DNA of 64,000 bases from Sipunculus nudus (taxonomy: Eukaryota > Annelida > Sipuncula > Golfingiida > Sipunculidae), in the NCBI GenBank assembly GCA_026874595.1, contig CM049316.1:17879839-17943838 (forward strand), in the 5' to 3' direction. A model generated the notes under the pieces. It worked only from the letters and a program-made list of their open reading frames with translations, was not told the origin of the DNA and made no database searches. The translations under genes and the position numbers were made by a program. Below are positions 47,976 to 60,569 of the stretch, piece by piece; the stretch's first letter is position 1; each line of letters begins with the position of its first letter.

Positions 47976-48450
47976 TGTCTTTCCCTTTAATGTGTCTAAT
48001 TTCAAGATTGTAATCCCGTAAAAAAACAAACTCCATCTCAACAATCTTTGATTTTTCACTTTAACTTGTTTATGAACGTGAGGGGAGCTTGACTGATGAA
48101 GTAACATAAACTTCAAAATGTTGCAATGCTAAAATCAAAGTCAAACATTCTTTTACAATAGTGGAGTAGTTTTTCTGGTTTGCACTAAACATTCTTTAAA
48201 AAAATAACAAATTGGATGATCTATGGCATCACTGCCTTCTTGTAACAACACAGCACCAGCAGCAATATCACTAGCATCTACAGCTAACGTAAAAGGTACA
48301 GAAAAGTCTGGAGCTGCTAAAACTGGTGAACTTTACAGAATTGCTTTCAAATTGTGGAATGCATTTTCACACTGAACATTCCATACGAACTTTTGTTTCT
48401 TCTTTAACAAATTAGTCAAAGGTTTAGCTACAGAAGAAATTTGGACAAAA
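47976..48450 (-). pseudogene. pol: RNase H of copy 2 (interrupted)
   Basis: Minus strand: the connection region (FVWNVQCENAFHNLKA-type), DASD motif near 48275, then the central RNase H region, largely deleted in copy 1, and ALQHFEVYVTSSV. It ends at the HIKGKDN motif, where the LINE inserts; the terminal LADCLSR-like residues lie beyond it near 47095. Several frameshifts. It would degrade RNA in RNA/DNA hybrids; not functional here. Confidence 0.8.
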
Positions 48451-49242
48451 CTATCTGTAGTATCCATCCATATCAAGAAAATGAATTATTTGTTTTTTGT
48501 TTCCTGGTCTAGGAAATGCAGAAATGGCACTTATTTTAGCATCAACAGGTTTTACTTGATTCTGCCCTACAATATGACCCGAAAATGTTACTTGTGCATG
48601 ACAAAACTCAGATTTTACTAAGTTGATGGTCAGACGTGCTTCACTGAGTCCTTCGAAGAGGTTGCGAAGAATCTGCAGATGTTTCTCCAAGGTGTCGCTG
48701 TACACGATAAGGTCATCAATATATGCGTCGCAGCCCTAAATGTCCTTGACAACCATATTTATGAGGCGCTGGAACATGGCTGGCGAGTTCTTCATGCCAA
48801 ACGGCATAACTTTATACTGGTACAGTCCTTGCGGCGTAACGAGGTTCAATTAAATCATTGTCCAGCAAATATTGAACCTCATCTTGTAGATACTTTTGCT
48901 TTTCTGGATTCAGTCTATAAGGATGCTGCTTGCCTCGCCAACGTCGACGTCATGGCACAATACGATAGTTTGCGTTGGAATGTCACTAAACAAATGTTCA
49001 TAACTCCGCAGCAGGATTTTTAGGGCTTGTTGTTCTTGTGCGGTAAGTTGTGACAGTTTGGCATCCAGGTTGTTAAGCACGTCTGAGTTTTTTAGAAGTA
49101 CTGTTCCACAATGAAAGTCTACATCACACTTACAATCAGTAACTACTTTAACTGGGTCAGGGTCAGTTTTTACACAATTAACAGCAGTGACATTATATTC
49201 AACATCTGATGAGCTATTTCTGTCATTATATGGTTTCAACAT
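48451..49242 (-). pseudogene. pol: Reverse transcriptase of copy 2 (catalytic part deleted)
   Basis: Minus strand: linker NLDAKLSQLTAQEQQALK, then VLCHDVDVGEAS, then YLQDEVQYLLDNDLIEPR. Here the sequence jumps directly to the region equivalent to PQGLYQYKVMPFG of copy 1. About 60 residues holding the first catalytic Asp and LLKGFWQVPL are deleted (junction near 48840). The YIDD box remains (48712-48723), followed by YSDTLEKHLQILRNLFEGL and FCHAQVTFSGHIVGQ. Short extra frames on the plus strand here (48679-49023) are shadows. The linker upstream runs into integrase with no stop. Confidence 0.88.
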
Positions 49243-50545
49243 GTTAACATGGCATAGTTGATTTTTCTTACGCCTGTCTGGCGTTAACAGTATGTAATTT
49301 AAATACCTGACTTTCTTGTCAACAATGTAAGGACCAAAATACCTAGCTTGCAGAGGTCTGCCAGGGATAGGAAGTAAGGCAACGCCCTTTTCACAGGCTC
49401 AAACATCCTACTTACAGTGTGCTTCTCATACTTTGTTTTCATTTTACCTTGTGCAGATTTTAGATTAGACTTTGCAATCTCACACGCATTGTGTAGTTTA
49501 GTGCGAAATTCTGAGACATACTGCAACAAACTAAGAGAATCAAGATTTTCACACAAGAGTTTTTTTTTTAAATCAGTTTTAATGGACCGCGAACTGAGTT
49601 TCAAAAAACTAGTTCAAAGGAACTGAAACCCAAGGACTCTTGTAATGATTCTCTGACAGCAAACAGCAATAGGTGGATTCCTTCATCCCAGTCTTTATGT
49701 GTGTCATAAAAATAAGTCGTAATCATGTTTTTTAATGTCTGGAGAAAACGCTCGAGGGCGCCCTGACTTTCAGGATGGTATGGCGAAGAGCTATACTGTT
49801 TTATACCTAGCTCAAGCATAACTTGCTGGAATAAGCCAGACATAAAATTAAACCCTTGGTCAGACTGGACAGATTTTGGTAAAGTTGTAAAAACTTGATC
49901 AGAGCCTTGACAACACTTTTGACATTAATTTTGCACAATGGTATTGCCTCAGGGAACCTGGTAGATGCGCACATAATTGTCAGCAAGTATTCATTCCAGA
50001 TTTTGTTTTTGGGCAGTGGTCCAACAGAGTCAACAAACATCCTAGTGAATGGTTCCTCGAAAGCAGGAATAGGCCTAAGTGGGGCCTTCGGAGGATTCTG
50101 ATTGGGCTTGCCTAACATCTGGCATGTATGGCATGATTTACAATATTGTACAACATCTTTCTTGAGGCTAGGCCAATAGAAGTGTGTACTTACTTTCTGA
50201 TAAGTTTTATTTATACCCAAAGGAGCCTCATGCGCCATGCTTAGAATGTCATTGTGAAAGCTTTTGGGCATTACTATTTGATGTTTGATGGCCCACTCAT
50301 CATCAGCGCATACATCAGGTGGTCGCCATTTACGCATAAGCCCTCCATGTTTTACATAGAAACAAACTGGGTTCTGTGACATTTAATCTTTAGAAACTGC
50401 ACTGGGAAACAAACATGAAATATCAGGGTCCTTATGCTGTTCCGCGATATGTTCTGACCTTGAGAATGCTGCATCCTGTACGGGCGAGTCATTAGACGAG
50501 TCACTAGTGACTCCCAGAGTGTTATTATCTGGACCATTATCCTCA
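49243..50545 (-). pseudogene. int: Integrase of copy 2
   Basis: Minus strand. Zinc-binding region with a slightly shortened HEAPLGIN (copy 1 has HEAPLSGHLGIN, so the second His is lost), then CKSCHTC. Core: first Asp in MFVDSVGPLP, second in QSDQGFNF, Glu in ALERF. The sense codon for the Gly of VGPLP is intact. Tail with KHTVSRMFEP and the GPY/F region near 49340, the latter frameshifted. An in-frame duplication-like SLQESLG occurs near 49640. Frames break near 49800-49870 and 49300-49600. Role as for copy 1; its place before RT repeats the Gmr1 order independently. Confidence 0.88.
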
Positions 50546-50985
50546 TGTGTGTTTTTCTTACCCATGGACCTATTTACAGCACATGAAGGATACAAACTAG
50601 GAATTTCCTGACTTTCAGGATCAGTGTCCTGATCAAGTGACGGCTTTTCTGTCACCATCGGGACAAGCTGTACTTTGTCACCTGGAACATCATTGCCTAG
50701 TAGCAACTGAATTCCCTTAAAAGGTAAAATAGTTTTCATGCCCACAGTTATATTACCAGAAATTAAATCTGACTTTAAATGTATACTTTGAAGTGGAACT
50801 GATGTGTGCTTGTCTTAAAACACACCATTAACAAGTCCATGTGCACCAGTAAATGACCTATTAGAAAATGGTAAAGAGTTTGCTAACCTGAGAGTTTGGC
50901 CTGAACCAGTGTCCCTCAATACTCTAGAATCTGAAAAATCACTTGAAAGTAATACAAAACCATCATGTATGAATGGCTCAAATTA
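50546..50985 (-). pseudogene. Protease of copy 2, active site retained
   Basis: Minus strand: EPFIHDGFVLLSSDFSDS, then VLRDTGSGQTLR. DTGS (50913-50902) is the retropepsin active-site motif. Then SFTGAHGLVNGVF, one TAA, DKHTSVPLQSIHLKSD and GIQLLLGNDVPGD. So this copy keeps the part of protease deleted from copy 1. Upstream, gag is absent because the element stops at about 50980. Confidence 0.82.
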
Positions 50986-52044
50986 CCAAACTTTACAAAA
51001 CTTAATGACATTAATGTACGCAGATGATTTAGTATCCTTCAGTGATATAATAGGACGTCTCCAAGAACAAATCAACCAGTTGCAAGTTTTTCTGTCAATT
51101 ATGGATTAAAAGTTACTTTAGGAAAGAAAAAAATTATGGTTTTTAGACGCGAGGGTTCATTAAAAAGAATAGAGAAATGGCATTATCAAACTTCTCAAAC
51201 TGAAACGGTTAATGACTATAGATACTTAGGGTTAATATTTACAAGTACATTGTCATTGTATAAAACAAAGAAAGCGCAGGCAATGCAGGCTGAAAAAGCA
51301 GTGACTCTCATAAAAAACTTTTATAGGAAATATAGTTGTATAACAGTAAGCCAGCTATTTTATCTATTTGACTGTATGCTTACACCGGTATTATTATATG
51401 GTTCAGAACTGTGGGACTATGAAAGATGTGAAATAATTGAAAAGGTGAAATTCAAATTCTGCAAGTACATTCTAAAAATTAGATCTTCAGCTCCGAACGC
51501 AGCATCATTGGGAGAGCTTGGAAGGCATCCGATGTATGTTGGTCAGTTATTAAGATGTGTAAAATATTGGACAAAACTAGTACATTATGAGAATGATAGA
51601 TATTTAAAACGTATATATAATATGCTGTTTAATCAAGACATGAATGGAAAAAAACATGGGTTACTCAAATAAGAAGCATAATATGCAGCGCAGGTTTTGG
51701 GTATGTGTGGATGAATCAAAAAGTTGGAGACATTGGAATATTTTAAGCTAAAATAAAGGAAAGAATTATTGATATGGCAGTACAAAACTGGTCTTGTGAT
51801 CTAGAATTAAATAATAAATTAAATTTATATGGTACTTTTAAATCTATGCTCTCAATGGAGAAATATTTACTGCGTGTGACTAATACCAAACATAAACAAG
51901 CGCTAGCTAGATTGAGATGCTCATGTCATGATTTGATGATTGAAAAGGGAAGGTATACGCAAATGGATAGAGAAGAAAGAATATGCAAGTTTGTGTTAAC
52001 CATGGTTTTAATTTTATAGAGGATGAGTTCCATTTTGTTGGATT
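50986..52044 (+). pseudogene. LINE reverse transcriptase, 5'-truncated
   Basis: MYADDLVSFSD with the catalytic YADD at 51017-51028, then GRLQEQINQLQVF. After a frameshift it continues LKVTLGKKKIMVFRREGSL (about 51100), YRYLGLIFTSTLSL, and LLYGSELWDYERCEIIEKV. A second shift near 51650 leads to WVTQIRSII, one stop near 51747, then MAVQNWSCDLELNN and ALARLRCSCHDLMIEKGRY, REERICK, and FIEDEFHFV. The last is a Cys/His-type C-terminal motif found in some mollusc-type LINEs. Everything before the YADD box is missing. The fragment starts where copy 2 stops. Confidence 0.88.
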
Positions 52045-55000
52045 TCTCACCGGAGAATACAAACATGGCTCGCACGATAACCACCTTGCACGCGATTCAG
52101 AAAATAACTCGTAGGTCTGATTACACCAGGACACCCGCTCTCCAGAACGGGTGTGGCATGTTTAAAATATGCAGCTGGATGCACAGTGCGATACGTCCTC
52201 ATTGGCCTGGTTACATTCTTTTGCTCTGTACGCTCCCTGGCTATGTGGATAACCCTCGTGTGTTCTTACGGCACGGCATATTTGTTCTTGTTATCCCGCC
52301 CCAGGGTTATTAGTACATTTCCAGGTATTGCACTTCTCTATCCTATCATACATGGTAATTAAACAACAAAAACTCGACAGCGGCCTTCATATCAGATATT
52401 CAGTGTAAGGTCACACGACACTGAGTAAACATAAGGCGCTAAAAGGCTGGCCAATGGGAAATATAACGCGTTATGTCTGCGTTTTTAATCAGCAACTAGG
52501 AACTCCCCAAAGCTTGTATGATTATAGCTTTTGTTCAGTGTTGGAAAGATTTTACAATCACAAGATGCAGCCAGATGTACACGGGCTACCTCAAAAATAA
52601 GGGTTAGGTCCAAATAAATATCAGGTTTAAATATGCCATCTTTACTAATGTTTTGCATAAAGGTTAGTTTTAGAAAATCAGTCATATTGGAGATCTTGCG
52701 CGAACAGTGACAGAAGAGAGCAAAAACAGAGAATCCACTATGGAGTGTAAGAATAAAGCCAAGGTAATAAATAAATATCAGATATGTGACCTGGAACTAA
52801 TATTGTGCCCAAATATGGAAAATATTGGAAATCTTGCACACATAAAATTGCAGAAGAAAGAAAAACAAAAGAAAAAAAGAAAGGCATGAAAATTGAAAGT
52901 TTTTTACTCAGTTTGAAATAAGAAGGTCCAACCACAAAAAATAACCAATAATGGTTCGCCCCTCCCCTCCCTATTTCAGCCCCTGCAACCTTTTGAGGGT
53001 TTCAAGCCAATTTTTGCGACCTGGACCCCCACCCCCCATTTTTTTAGTTTTTTTTAGGAACCCCTCCTTATCATAAATCCTGGATCAATCCCCCCAACAA
53101 CCCCCCCCCCCCCCCCCCCGAACACAATAGCCCTCTCTATTTAGAGGGCTTAATTAACGTGTTAGACACTGAAAAATGTAGCTCTTACTGTGCATGCTGT
53201 CATTATGTTAATTAAAGCCATAGTATCACCTGTGCACCCGATCACCTGCAACTGCGATTATAGTGCTGTTGGGTCATATTAAGAGAGAGAGTTGCACCAA
53301 AATATATACAAAGAATAATTAGTATAAAAATGTTCGCACGGCTGTCTCGTTTAAGAATCTTGCTGATGCCAGTGTCAAAAGTGAGCGCGTTTTTTGTAAA
53401 TCGCATCTAAAGATTGGCATGTTTAGGCACTAAAAGAGACATCCGAACCATCTCATATGAGACGGTTTGATCACTGAAAGGGCCCTAACTTACTTAAAAT
53501 ACAACGTATTAACTTAAAATCACCCTCTACGTATTGCCAAATAATTTCCTTAAAGAGTGTGAGGAGACCGATTGATTAATTTTGTATATTTATTTTGTTT
53601 GGTAATAAATGTCGGAGCGAACTGGTTAATCACGAAAACTTTTTTGCTGTGTTTTTAGACTTGTCTTATTTTCATTCAGGACCGGTTCAAAGATATATAT
53701 ATATATATATATAAGTAATTTTTTATTTCTCTTAACTCGAAGATAACAAGAGTTCTATTGATAAGTTCTAGATTGTATTTTACTACAGCGAGGTGTTTGC
53801 AAATTCAATAACATTTCGTATAGTAAATTGTTATTATCCCTCTTTCATGATACAGCTAGTGTGTGGAGACTCATTATTTATCTCCAAATATGTATGGTAT
53901 AAGTTAAATATATGTGCAAATCACCTCCAGTTCAATAAAGAACTAGTTGTATATGGTGCAATAGATTTTTAAATCCTTTAGGCCACAGGAATTAATACTC
54001 TGTAGGTGCAAAGTAGAAACATGGTTGGAAGTCATACCTTTCTTTGTGTCCAGGTTTGTTTACTACGTCCTTTGCCTTCTTTCCTATATAAAAAATAATG
54101 GGCCGCAGTTAGACAGGTATTGCCATCATGAAATGTTATAAAGAATGTTGCATTTTTATTTTTTTTATTTTTTTTTTTTTGCTTCAGAATAATATTGCAT
54201 TATTATATTTAGTACAAAATCATCAAGAGCTGATGATCCGATCTAATAAACTTTGATCTTGGATAAACTCATCTTTGGCATTAGGTCGGTGGCTTCACCT
54301 GGGTGTTTTGCCGGGCAAAAAGCTGGTTTGAATAGTCATTAATATCATTTCTCATCCATACATATATCCACTTCTATTACACAATGCAAAGATAAATGTC
54401 AATCGGATCATATCTTCAGGAATGTCCTGAACTCTTTAGAGCCCCATTGTAATATTACAAAAAATATCTTTAAAGTTTCCTTTAACAGAATTATTCCCTT
54501 CTGCATGTCATCGTCAGTTTTTCCTTCTCTCAGAGGGGTTAGGATTTATGCGATCAGTTTATGCTGATCAGTTGAGCGACACGATTCTTAGGCATGTTTT
54601 TTAATATTTGTACTACATTTTAATTATCGTCAAGTTAGTTTGGAAAATAGAAATCTCTTCAGTTTACTTTCAGCAATCCAATATTTTTCATTTGATCATA
54701 AAAAAATGAGGTCTGAATAAAATCAAGGCATCCTTCTCTTTATAAAATTTACAAAGAGTGGTAAAATTTTGCATTGAATGGTCCACTTTTGGTAATAGGC
54801 CTTTTCATTTTTAACACTTTATTTATAAAAGAACTCCTCATAATGGTAGCACGAATTGACCTTGAATTTACTATACAATTCGATCTTGGATCTAGTTTGT
54901 CCTTTGAAAGAAAATGATGACACCCATTAAACAGAAAAATAATGCAAGTTTACTCATTTTTTTTTTTAAATAATGAATATATCAATCGTTCTTAAGTTAT

Positions 55001-55519
55001 CCCTGGTCATGTTATATAATGCATTAGATCACAAAACTGATATAGAAAATTCCAGGCATAGGCATACCCATTTTAATGTTATTGAACCACCTTGTATATA
55101 AAAATTCATACAAAAAAACATTTTCAAAACAATTGTTTCATGGATTAACTTCAAACATCCAGGTTCCGTTTGGGGGAAAAAAGCACCATTTCTTCAAATC
55201 GCATGCTGAAGCTTGTACGTCGCCTTTAACTGGTGATCCCACCTCCTTCTATTTGTTCAAGCATTTTCTTGATAAACATTGAGTCTTATATATACACAAT
55301 CATAAATATATGAGGATAGCAAAAACATTTTGAACTGTTGAATTAGAAATAACGTCTGCGATGTAGAATTGCCCCCAAATTGAAAACTTATACTTTCCAC
55401 CTTAAGTGACGTCTCTTGTGAATCATGGAATTTAAGTATTAGTATTATTTAGGAAGCATGTATGTGTTGCACACGAAATACTCTTTATTTAAAGTTTCCG
55501 GGTTTGTCTAAAGTTATGT
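52045..55519. other. Intergenic, no gene seen
   Basis: No supportable exon. Poly-C at 53099-53119, (TA)n at 53694-53713, T-rich run at about 54155-54180. Nothing recognisable on either strand between 53.7 and 55.3 kb. Confidence 0.5.
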
Positions 55520-55525
55520 TATATA

Positions 55526-55602
<77 letters not shown>
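55520..55602. repeat. (TA)n microsatellite
   Basis: TA run with a few TTTA interruptions, abutting the foldback to its right. Confidence 0.95.
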
Positions 55603-55604
<2 letters not shown>

Positions 55605-55781
55605 CTCTGAAGAAAAAAAACACTGTAAATTCACAACAGTCTGTTTCACGAGATGCGACCCGATCATCAGGTGAATGTGGTTAGGATCTAGATTTAGATT
55701 CTAACCACATTCACCTGATGAGCGAGTCGCAACCCGTGAAACAGACTGTTGTGAATTTACAGTGTTGTTTTCTTCAGAGTT
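55603..55781. repeat. 179-bp foldback (long inverted repeat)
   Basis: Left arm AACTCTGAAG...AATGTGGTTAG (55603-55673 and on to about 55687) pairs with the right arm ending CTTCAGAGTT (55781). Arms are about 84 bp with only a few mismatches or indels and a loop of about 10 bp (TCTAGATTTAGA). Transcribed, it would be a long hairpin. No target duplication is identifiable because TA repeats abut it. Confidence 0.92.
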
Positions 55782-55859
55782 AAACCGCTCTGGCCTGGTC
55801 TGTATGCCATAGAGCTTTTTACAACAGAGGCTGACTCTATCTTCAATATATATATATAT

Positions 55860-56706
55860 TGTTACAGATGTCTTTTTTATTGTGTACAGCAGTCTTACAT
55901 GTGTATGTGCAACGCTAGCATTGGCCGTTGCTAGAGCAACATAGCCCGGCCAACGCATTGGGTCTGACGTGTAAACAACGGTCATGCTAGTCTGGGGCTT
56001 TCTCGCCTGGCCGAGCCGGGCCGGCCCACGCGTGAACCCTGATATATAGAAACACAGCTTTCTTTGTTCTAGATGTTTACTGTAACGTGTGAACTATTAG
56101 TTTCTTTGGATTGTTCGAGAAATGGAAAGTTCTCGGCTTGAGGTGAAAAGTTAAAAAGAAGAGGCTGTGTTTTAGAGCCGAGAGAGATGAGAGGTATTCC
56201 AGCGGACACAGAAGAGTGTAAGTCAGTTTGTGGACGTTGTCCTAGACTTGCGGAAGTTTTAGCTTTTCTTTGAATTTGTAACAGATTTTTTATTAGTCTT
56301 CAGTTTGCCTTTGGGATTGATTTTGTGATTGAACTGGACTGTTATTCTCTGAGAAGATTTATTTGTTTATCTGTTTATCTGGATTATATGCTTTAAAGGA
56401 CTTTTTGACGGTCGTTGTGACAGTGGTGATATCCAGGTACTGTACACTTTATTTATAAACTTGTATTGATCGACTGTTGTACTTTTGTTTAACTGTGTAA
56501 CTGTATTGATTTAGTGCATTGTAATGTTAGGATTGTTTTAAGAATAATTTATAATTATTTGTTAACAAAAAAAAAACACTGACTTCTTTATTCATTCCCC
56601 TAGACATTTCACAATGCCTAGTGTTACAGAATCTGATTTTTTATCTCCATTACAAAATTTATGTTCGCCATGACTACGTGATTTATTGATATTCGGTTCC
56701 GTAACA
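55860..56706 (+). mobile_element. Solo LTR of the Gmr1-type family
   Basis: TGTTACAGATG to GGTTCCGTAACA, 847 bp, homologous to the LTRs of copies 1 and 2 (shared GAGAAATGGAAAGTTCTCGG-type block, TATTTGTTAACAAAAA and CTAGTGTTACAGAATCTGAT). No primer site or polypurine tract adjoins it, so it is a recombined solo LTR. Flanks ATAT/AGAT are an imperfect 4-bp duplication. The polyadenylation signal is mutated (AATAATTTA). Confidence 0.88.
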
Positions 56707-57269
56707 AGATATAAATATGTGTTTATCATTACTGGTAGCTTACAGTTAAATCCAGTCAAAAAAATATAGGAGGGGACAAAGGGGGGGCATATGTTTTTAA
56801 ATCGAATAAATCCCGAGTTACGATACCAGTTTTTCAGAACAATGTAAACCTGGATTAAGAGAGTAAGTATATTACTGGGACAACAGCAACTACTGGCAGA
56901 AAAAATGTTTCCAGTAAATTCAGAATTGTTCGTTGGGTTTTTATTTTCGTGGAATTCATGGGTTTGCTTTATCTACAAAATTAAAAACCCAAAGAGCATT
57001 AGGTTTATTGTGGAATTTTTGCAAGCCCATCGACCCTGTGCATTGAGTTGCCTAATCGTATTTGCCTGCTTTCCCCGTCCAAGCTAGCAAATGATACAGA
57101 TTAATAAAAAGCAAAGAAAACGATATGTAGCCCATAAATTTTAAAAAATATATTGTGAGGGAAGATATTCAGTTCCATCTGGGGGAGCAAACAAACCAAG
57201 ATTCATCAGTGTCGGACTAACAAGTGACTTTGAAAGTGCGTCTGCACCTACACTGGTATACGTTGACTT

Positions 57270-57315
<46 letters not shown>

Positions 57316-58597
57316 TATCTTAAAGTCGTTGGTAAAGGTCATTTTGCCCTGCTAATCTTATTTGATTGTTCGTTTGAAAGAATGTCATCTTTAAAAAAAT
57401 AAACAACCGTGCGGCAGAGTAATCCCCCGGCTTGGTGATGAGTCACGGTCAGGTAAGCACAGTTATGGAGCTGGAGCCCAGTCTGACAGAGGCCTTGTTC
57501 CCGGGCATATCAGTCAATTAGGGGTTCCATCTGAACGAATGACATACAAAGACGTTTTAATTCTTTTAAATAATGAATAAGCAAAATATAAATATTGACT
57601 TCCGTTGGTTCTAATAATTCATAAAATTACAACAAATATGTCAGTTCATCGGAGGATTTGTTCTCACGAGCGCAGACCACATCGGACCGGGCAATTTGCC
57701 CGGCGGGGCTTAATGAGGTGTCCAGATAAGCGTGGAAGCGGAGTACAATAGCCGATCACCGCCGGGAAAATACGACTTGGCAATAAAATTCCGGAGACAG
57801 CTTGTCGGACTGTCTTTGATGTCAGAGTAGACACTCCTTTTCTTAACCAACAAATTTTCAGATAGGTCAGCCGATACATTTGTCATTTGTGTCATTGAGC
57901 CTATCGCTTGTACCAGGACTGCTTCCTTATTAACAAAAGGAAAACACTGATCTTTGGCTTATAATCTTGTATGTTCATATATTAATTTTGATACAATGCC
58001 TGACTAGGAACGATTAATCCAAGAAAATTTTAACCCAGCGAATAGTGTTTCAGGTCAAAAGCTCGAAATTTTAAACCCGAGATATTTTCTGAATTCACAG
58101 TATTTGCACATTATTTTTTTATATTTAAACAGTCAGATATATATGGAAATAATATCAACGTTTTAATAATTAAAAAAAAATAATACGAAGTACAAATATA
58201 TTCATGAATCGTTCATATAAAATATAGGTACTTTCAGTTTATTTCTACAATGGGATTTTCAATAATGTTACGACAGATATAAATTTATCCATGTAAATAG
58301 TCATAATTTATGACCTAGAGTAATAAAAACCATTTTTATCAATAACTAGATGTGGTCGGAAAATGGTCCTCAGTGGGTCCCGCGTTTCTGCTAGTGCTGG
58401 ACTAGTTTACATATGGGTGATGAAAAATAAGTTAATTTTGAAAAATATGACAAACAGGAACAGGTTTTTTATCCATATGCATGAGGGAAAAAATCCTACT
58501 GGATCAAATGATATTAAAGAAGATATGTCTGAAATAATATGTGCAATAGAAAATCACCGAATGTAGTCTGTTAATCATATTTGATTTTGAGCAAGTC
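56707..58597. other. Intergenic, no gene seen
   Basis: No protein signature. (CT)n at 57269-57311. Confidence 0.5.
57269..57311. repeat. (CT)n microsatellite
   Basis: About 21 CT units. Confidence 0.96.
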
Positions 58598-59857
58598 AAT
58601 AGGTCTGGAGCCCTTATTGGCACCAATGGTCCCTGTGAAATTGGGAAAGCAGCAGTAGGTTGTTGTTGAGTTATTGCTTGCGAAAGAAAATCAACGATTG
58701 GGCTGTGGCGGCCATATTATAATTCCAACAGGCCTGTAATTCAATAGGTCTGGAGACCCTCATATGTACCAACCATCCCTGTAAATTTGAGAAAGCTGCA
58801 TTATGTTGTTGTTGAGTTATCGCGTGCGAAAGAAAATCAGCGATCGGGCTGTTGCGGCCATATTGGAATTCCGACAGGTTTGTAATTCAATAGGTCTGGA
58901 GCCCTTATAGGTACAAATCATCCCGGTGAATTTGGGAAAGCTGCAGTAGGTTTGTGTTGAGTTATAGCACGCAAAAGAAAATCAGCGATTGGGCTGTGGT
59001 GGCCATATTTGAATTCCGACAGGTCTGTAATTCAATAGATCTGGAGCCCTCATAGGTACCAATCTTCCCTGTGAAATTGGGAAAGCAGCAGTAGGTTGTT
59101 GTTGAGTTATTGCTTGCGAAAGAAAATCAACGATTGGGCTGTGGCGGCCATATTGTAATTCCAACAGGTCTGTAATTCAATAGGTCTGGAGACCCATAAG
59201 TACCAACCATCCCTGTAAATTTGAGAAAGCTGCATAATGTTGTTGTTGAGTTATCGCATGCGAAAGAAAATCAGCGATTGGGCTGTTGGGCCATATTGGA
59301 ATTCCGACAGGTTTGTAATTCAATAGGTCTGGAGCCCTTATAGGTACAAATCATCCCTGTGAATTTGGGAAAGCTGCAGTGAGATGTTGTTGAGTTATTG
59401 CGTGCAAAAGAAAATCAGCGATTGGGCTGTGGTGGCCATATTGGAATTCCGACAGGTCTGTAATTCAATAGGTCTGGAGCCCTCATAGATACCAATCATC
59501 CCTGTGAATATGGGAAAGCTGCATTATGTTGTTGTAGAGTTATCGCGCGCGAACGAACATCAGCGATTTGGCTGTGGCGGCCAAATTGTAATTCCAACAG
59601 GTTTGTAATTCGACAGGTCTCGAGCCCTCATAGGTACCAATCATCCCTGTGAATATGGGAAAGCTGCAGAAGGTTTGTGTTGAGTTATAGCACGCGAAAT
59701 AAAAATAGCGATCGGGCTGTGGTGGCCCTATTTGAATTCCGACAGGTCTGTTATTCAACAGATCTGGAGCCCTCATAGGTACCAATTTTCCCTGTGAATT
59801 TGGGAAAGCTGCAAAAAGTTGTTGTTTAGTTATCGCGCGCGAAAGAAAGTGTCAGTG
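58598..59857 (+). repeat. 145-bp tandem satellite, ~8.7 units
   Basis: Units start AATAGGTCTGGAGCCC at 58598, 58743, 58889, 59034, 59179, 59322, 59467, about 59612 and 59757. Each carries GGGAAAGCTGCA, GTTGTTGAGTTAT, GAAAGAAAATCAGCGAT and GGGCTGTGGCGGCCATATT. The last unit is partial and runs into GTGACGGAAGGACGGAAGGA and GATCACTATATGGC. Variant classes alternate: GCAGTAGG/TTGCTTGCG versus GCATTATG/CGCGTGCG units, hinting at a higher-order period. Confidence 0.95.
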
Positions 59858-60167
59858 ACGGAAGGACGGAAGGACACGGTGATCACTATATGGCACCGCT
59901 TGTCAAGTGGGGCCCTAATTAATTTTATTAATTACAATATTAATAATATCAATAAAAGATTAACATTTCTTCTGTAATGTCAAATCTAAGATAATCATAT
60001 AAAAAGCTGTGCCACACCATACACAAAAGAACCATTTATTCCTTAAAAGATCAGTATCGACATGTAATGAGAATTAAACATACCTAACAAAGGTGTCTTA
60101 TTTTATTTAGCTCCGCTAGAAAACCATGTCTCTGCCATAGATGTCACGACAAAGGTCTTCGACAACT

Positions 60168-60490
60168 TAGGCGTTACATCGCACAACACATATACGATGG
60201 GTCTACGACAGAAAATTGGTGAAATTCCTAGGAAAGTCGTGGTTGTGTCGTACGAAATTCAGGTGTTCTGCGACGAAAATAAAGCTGTCGTAGACCCTTA
60301 TCGTAGAATTTTGAACATGTTCATTTTTTTTTGTCAGCGTCGTAGGTTATTCTTTATGACAGGCCGATCGCGAAGGTCTGTTGTACGATGTCTTACGACT
60401 GTGTTACGAAAAACATTCGACTTTCATACGATTTTTTTTGTTATCTGAGGCTATAAAAATCGTGGGATTTTCATACGCGACTCAATGATC
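60168..60490. repeat. MITE-related sequence (TACGAC-rich)
   Basis: Starts TTAGGCGTTACATCGCAC and shares ATCGCACAACACATATACGA and GTCTACGACAGAAAAT with 60590-60625. Rich in GTCGTA/TACGAC motifs like 808-1401. The right end is not clear. Confidence 0.5.
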
Positions 60491-60569
60491 GCCGCACTTT
60501 TACCTATGAATGTTCTACGAATGTCCTATCGTTGTAGGTCATTCATGCGACCGCCGTGGGTTCGTCTTA

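Larger units (their letters stand above)
46136..50985 (-). mobile_element. Gmr1-type Ty3/gypsy retrotransposon, copy 2 (5'-truncated)
   Basis: Read right to left: protease with its active site, integrase, reverse transcriptase, RNase H, polypurine tract and 3' LTR. The order matches copy 1 and the proteins are closely similar. The 5' LTR, primer site and gag are missing; homology stops at about 50980, where a plus-strand LINE begins. A second LINE is inserted in RNase H (about 47116-47975). In this copy integrase and RT are joined by an uninterrupted linker, showing one pol frame. A deletion removed the first RT motifs. Confidence 0.92.
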
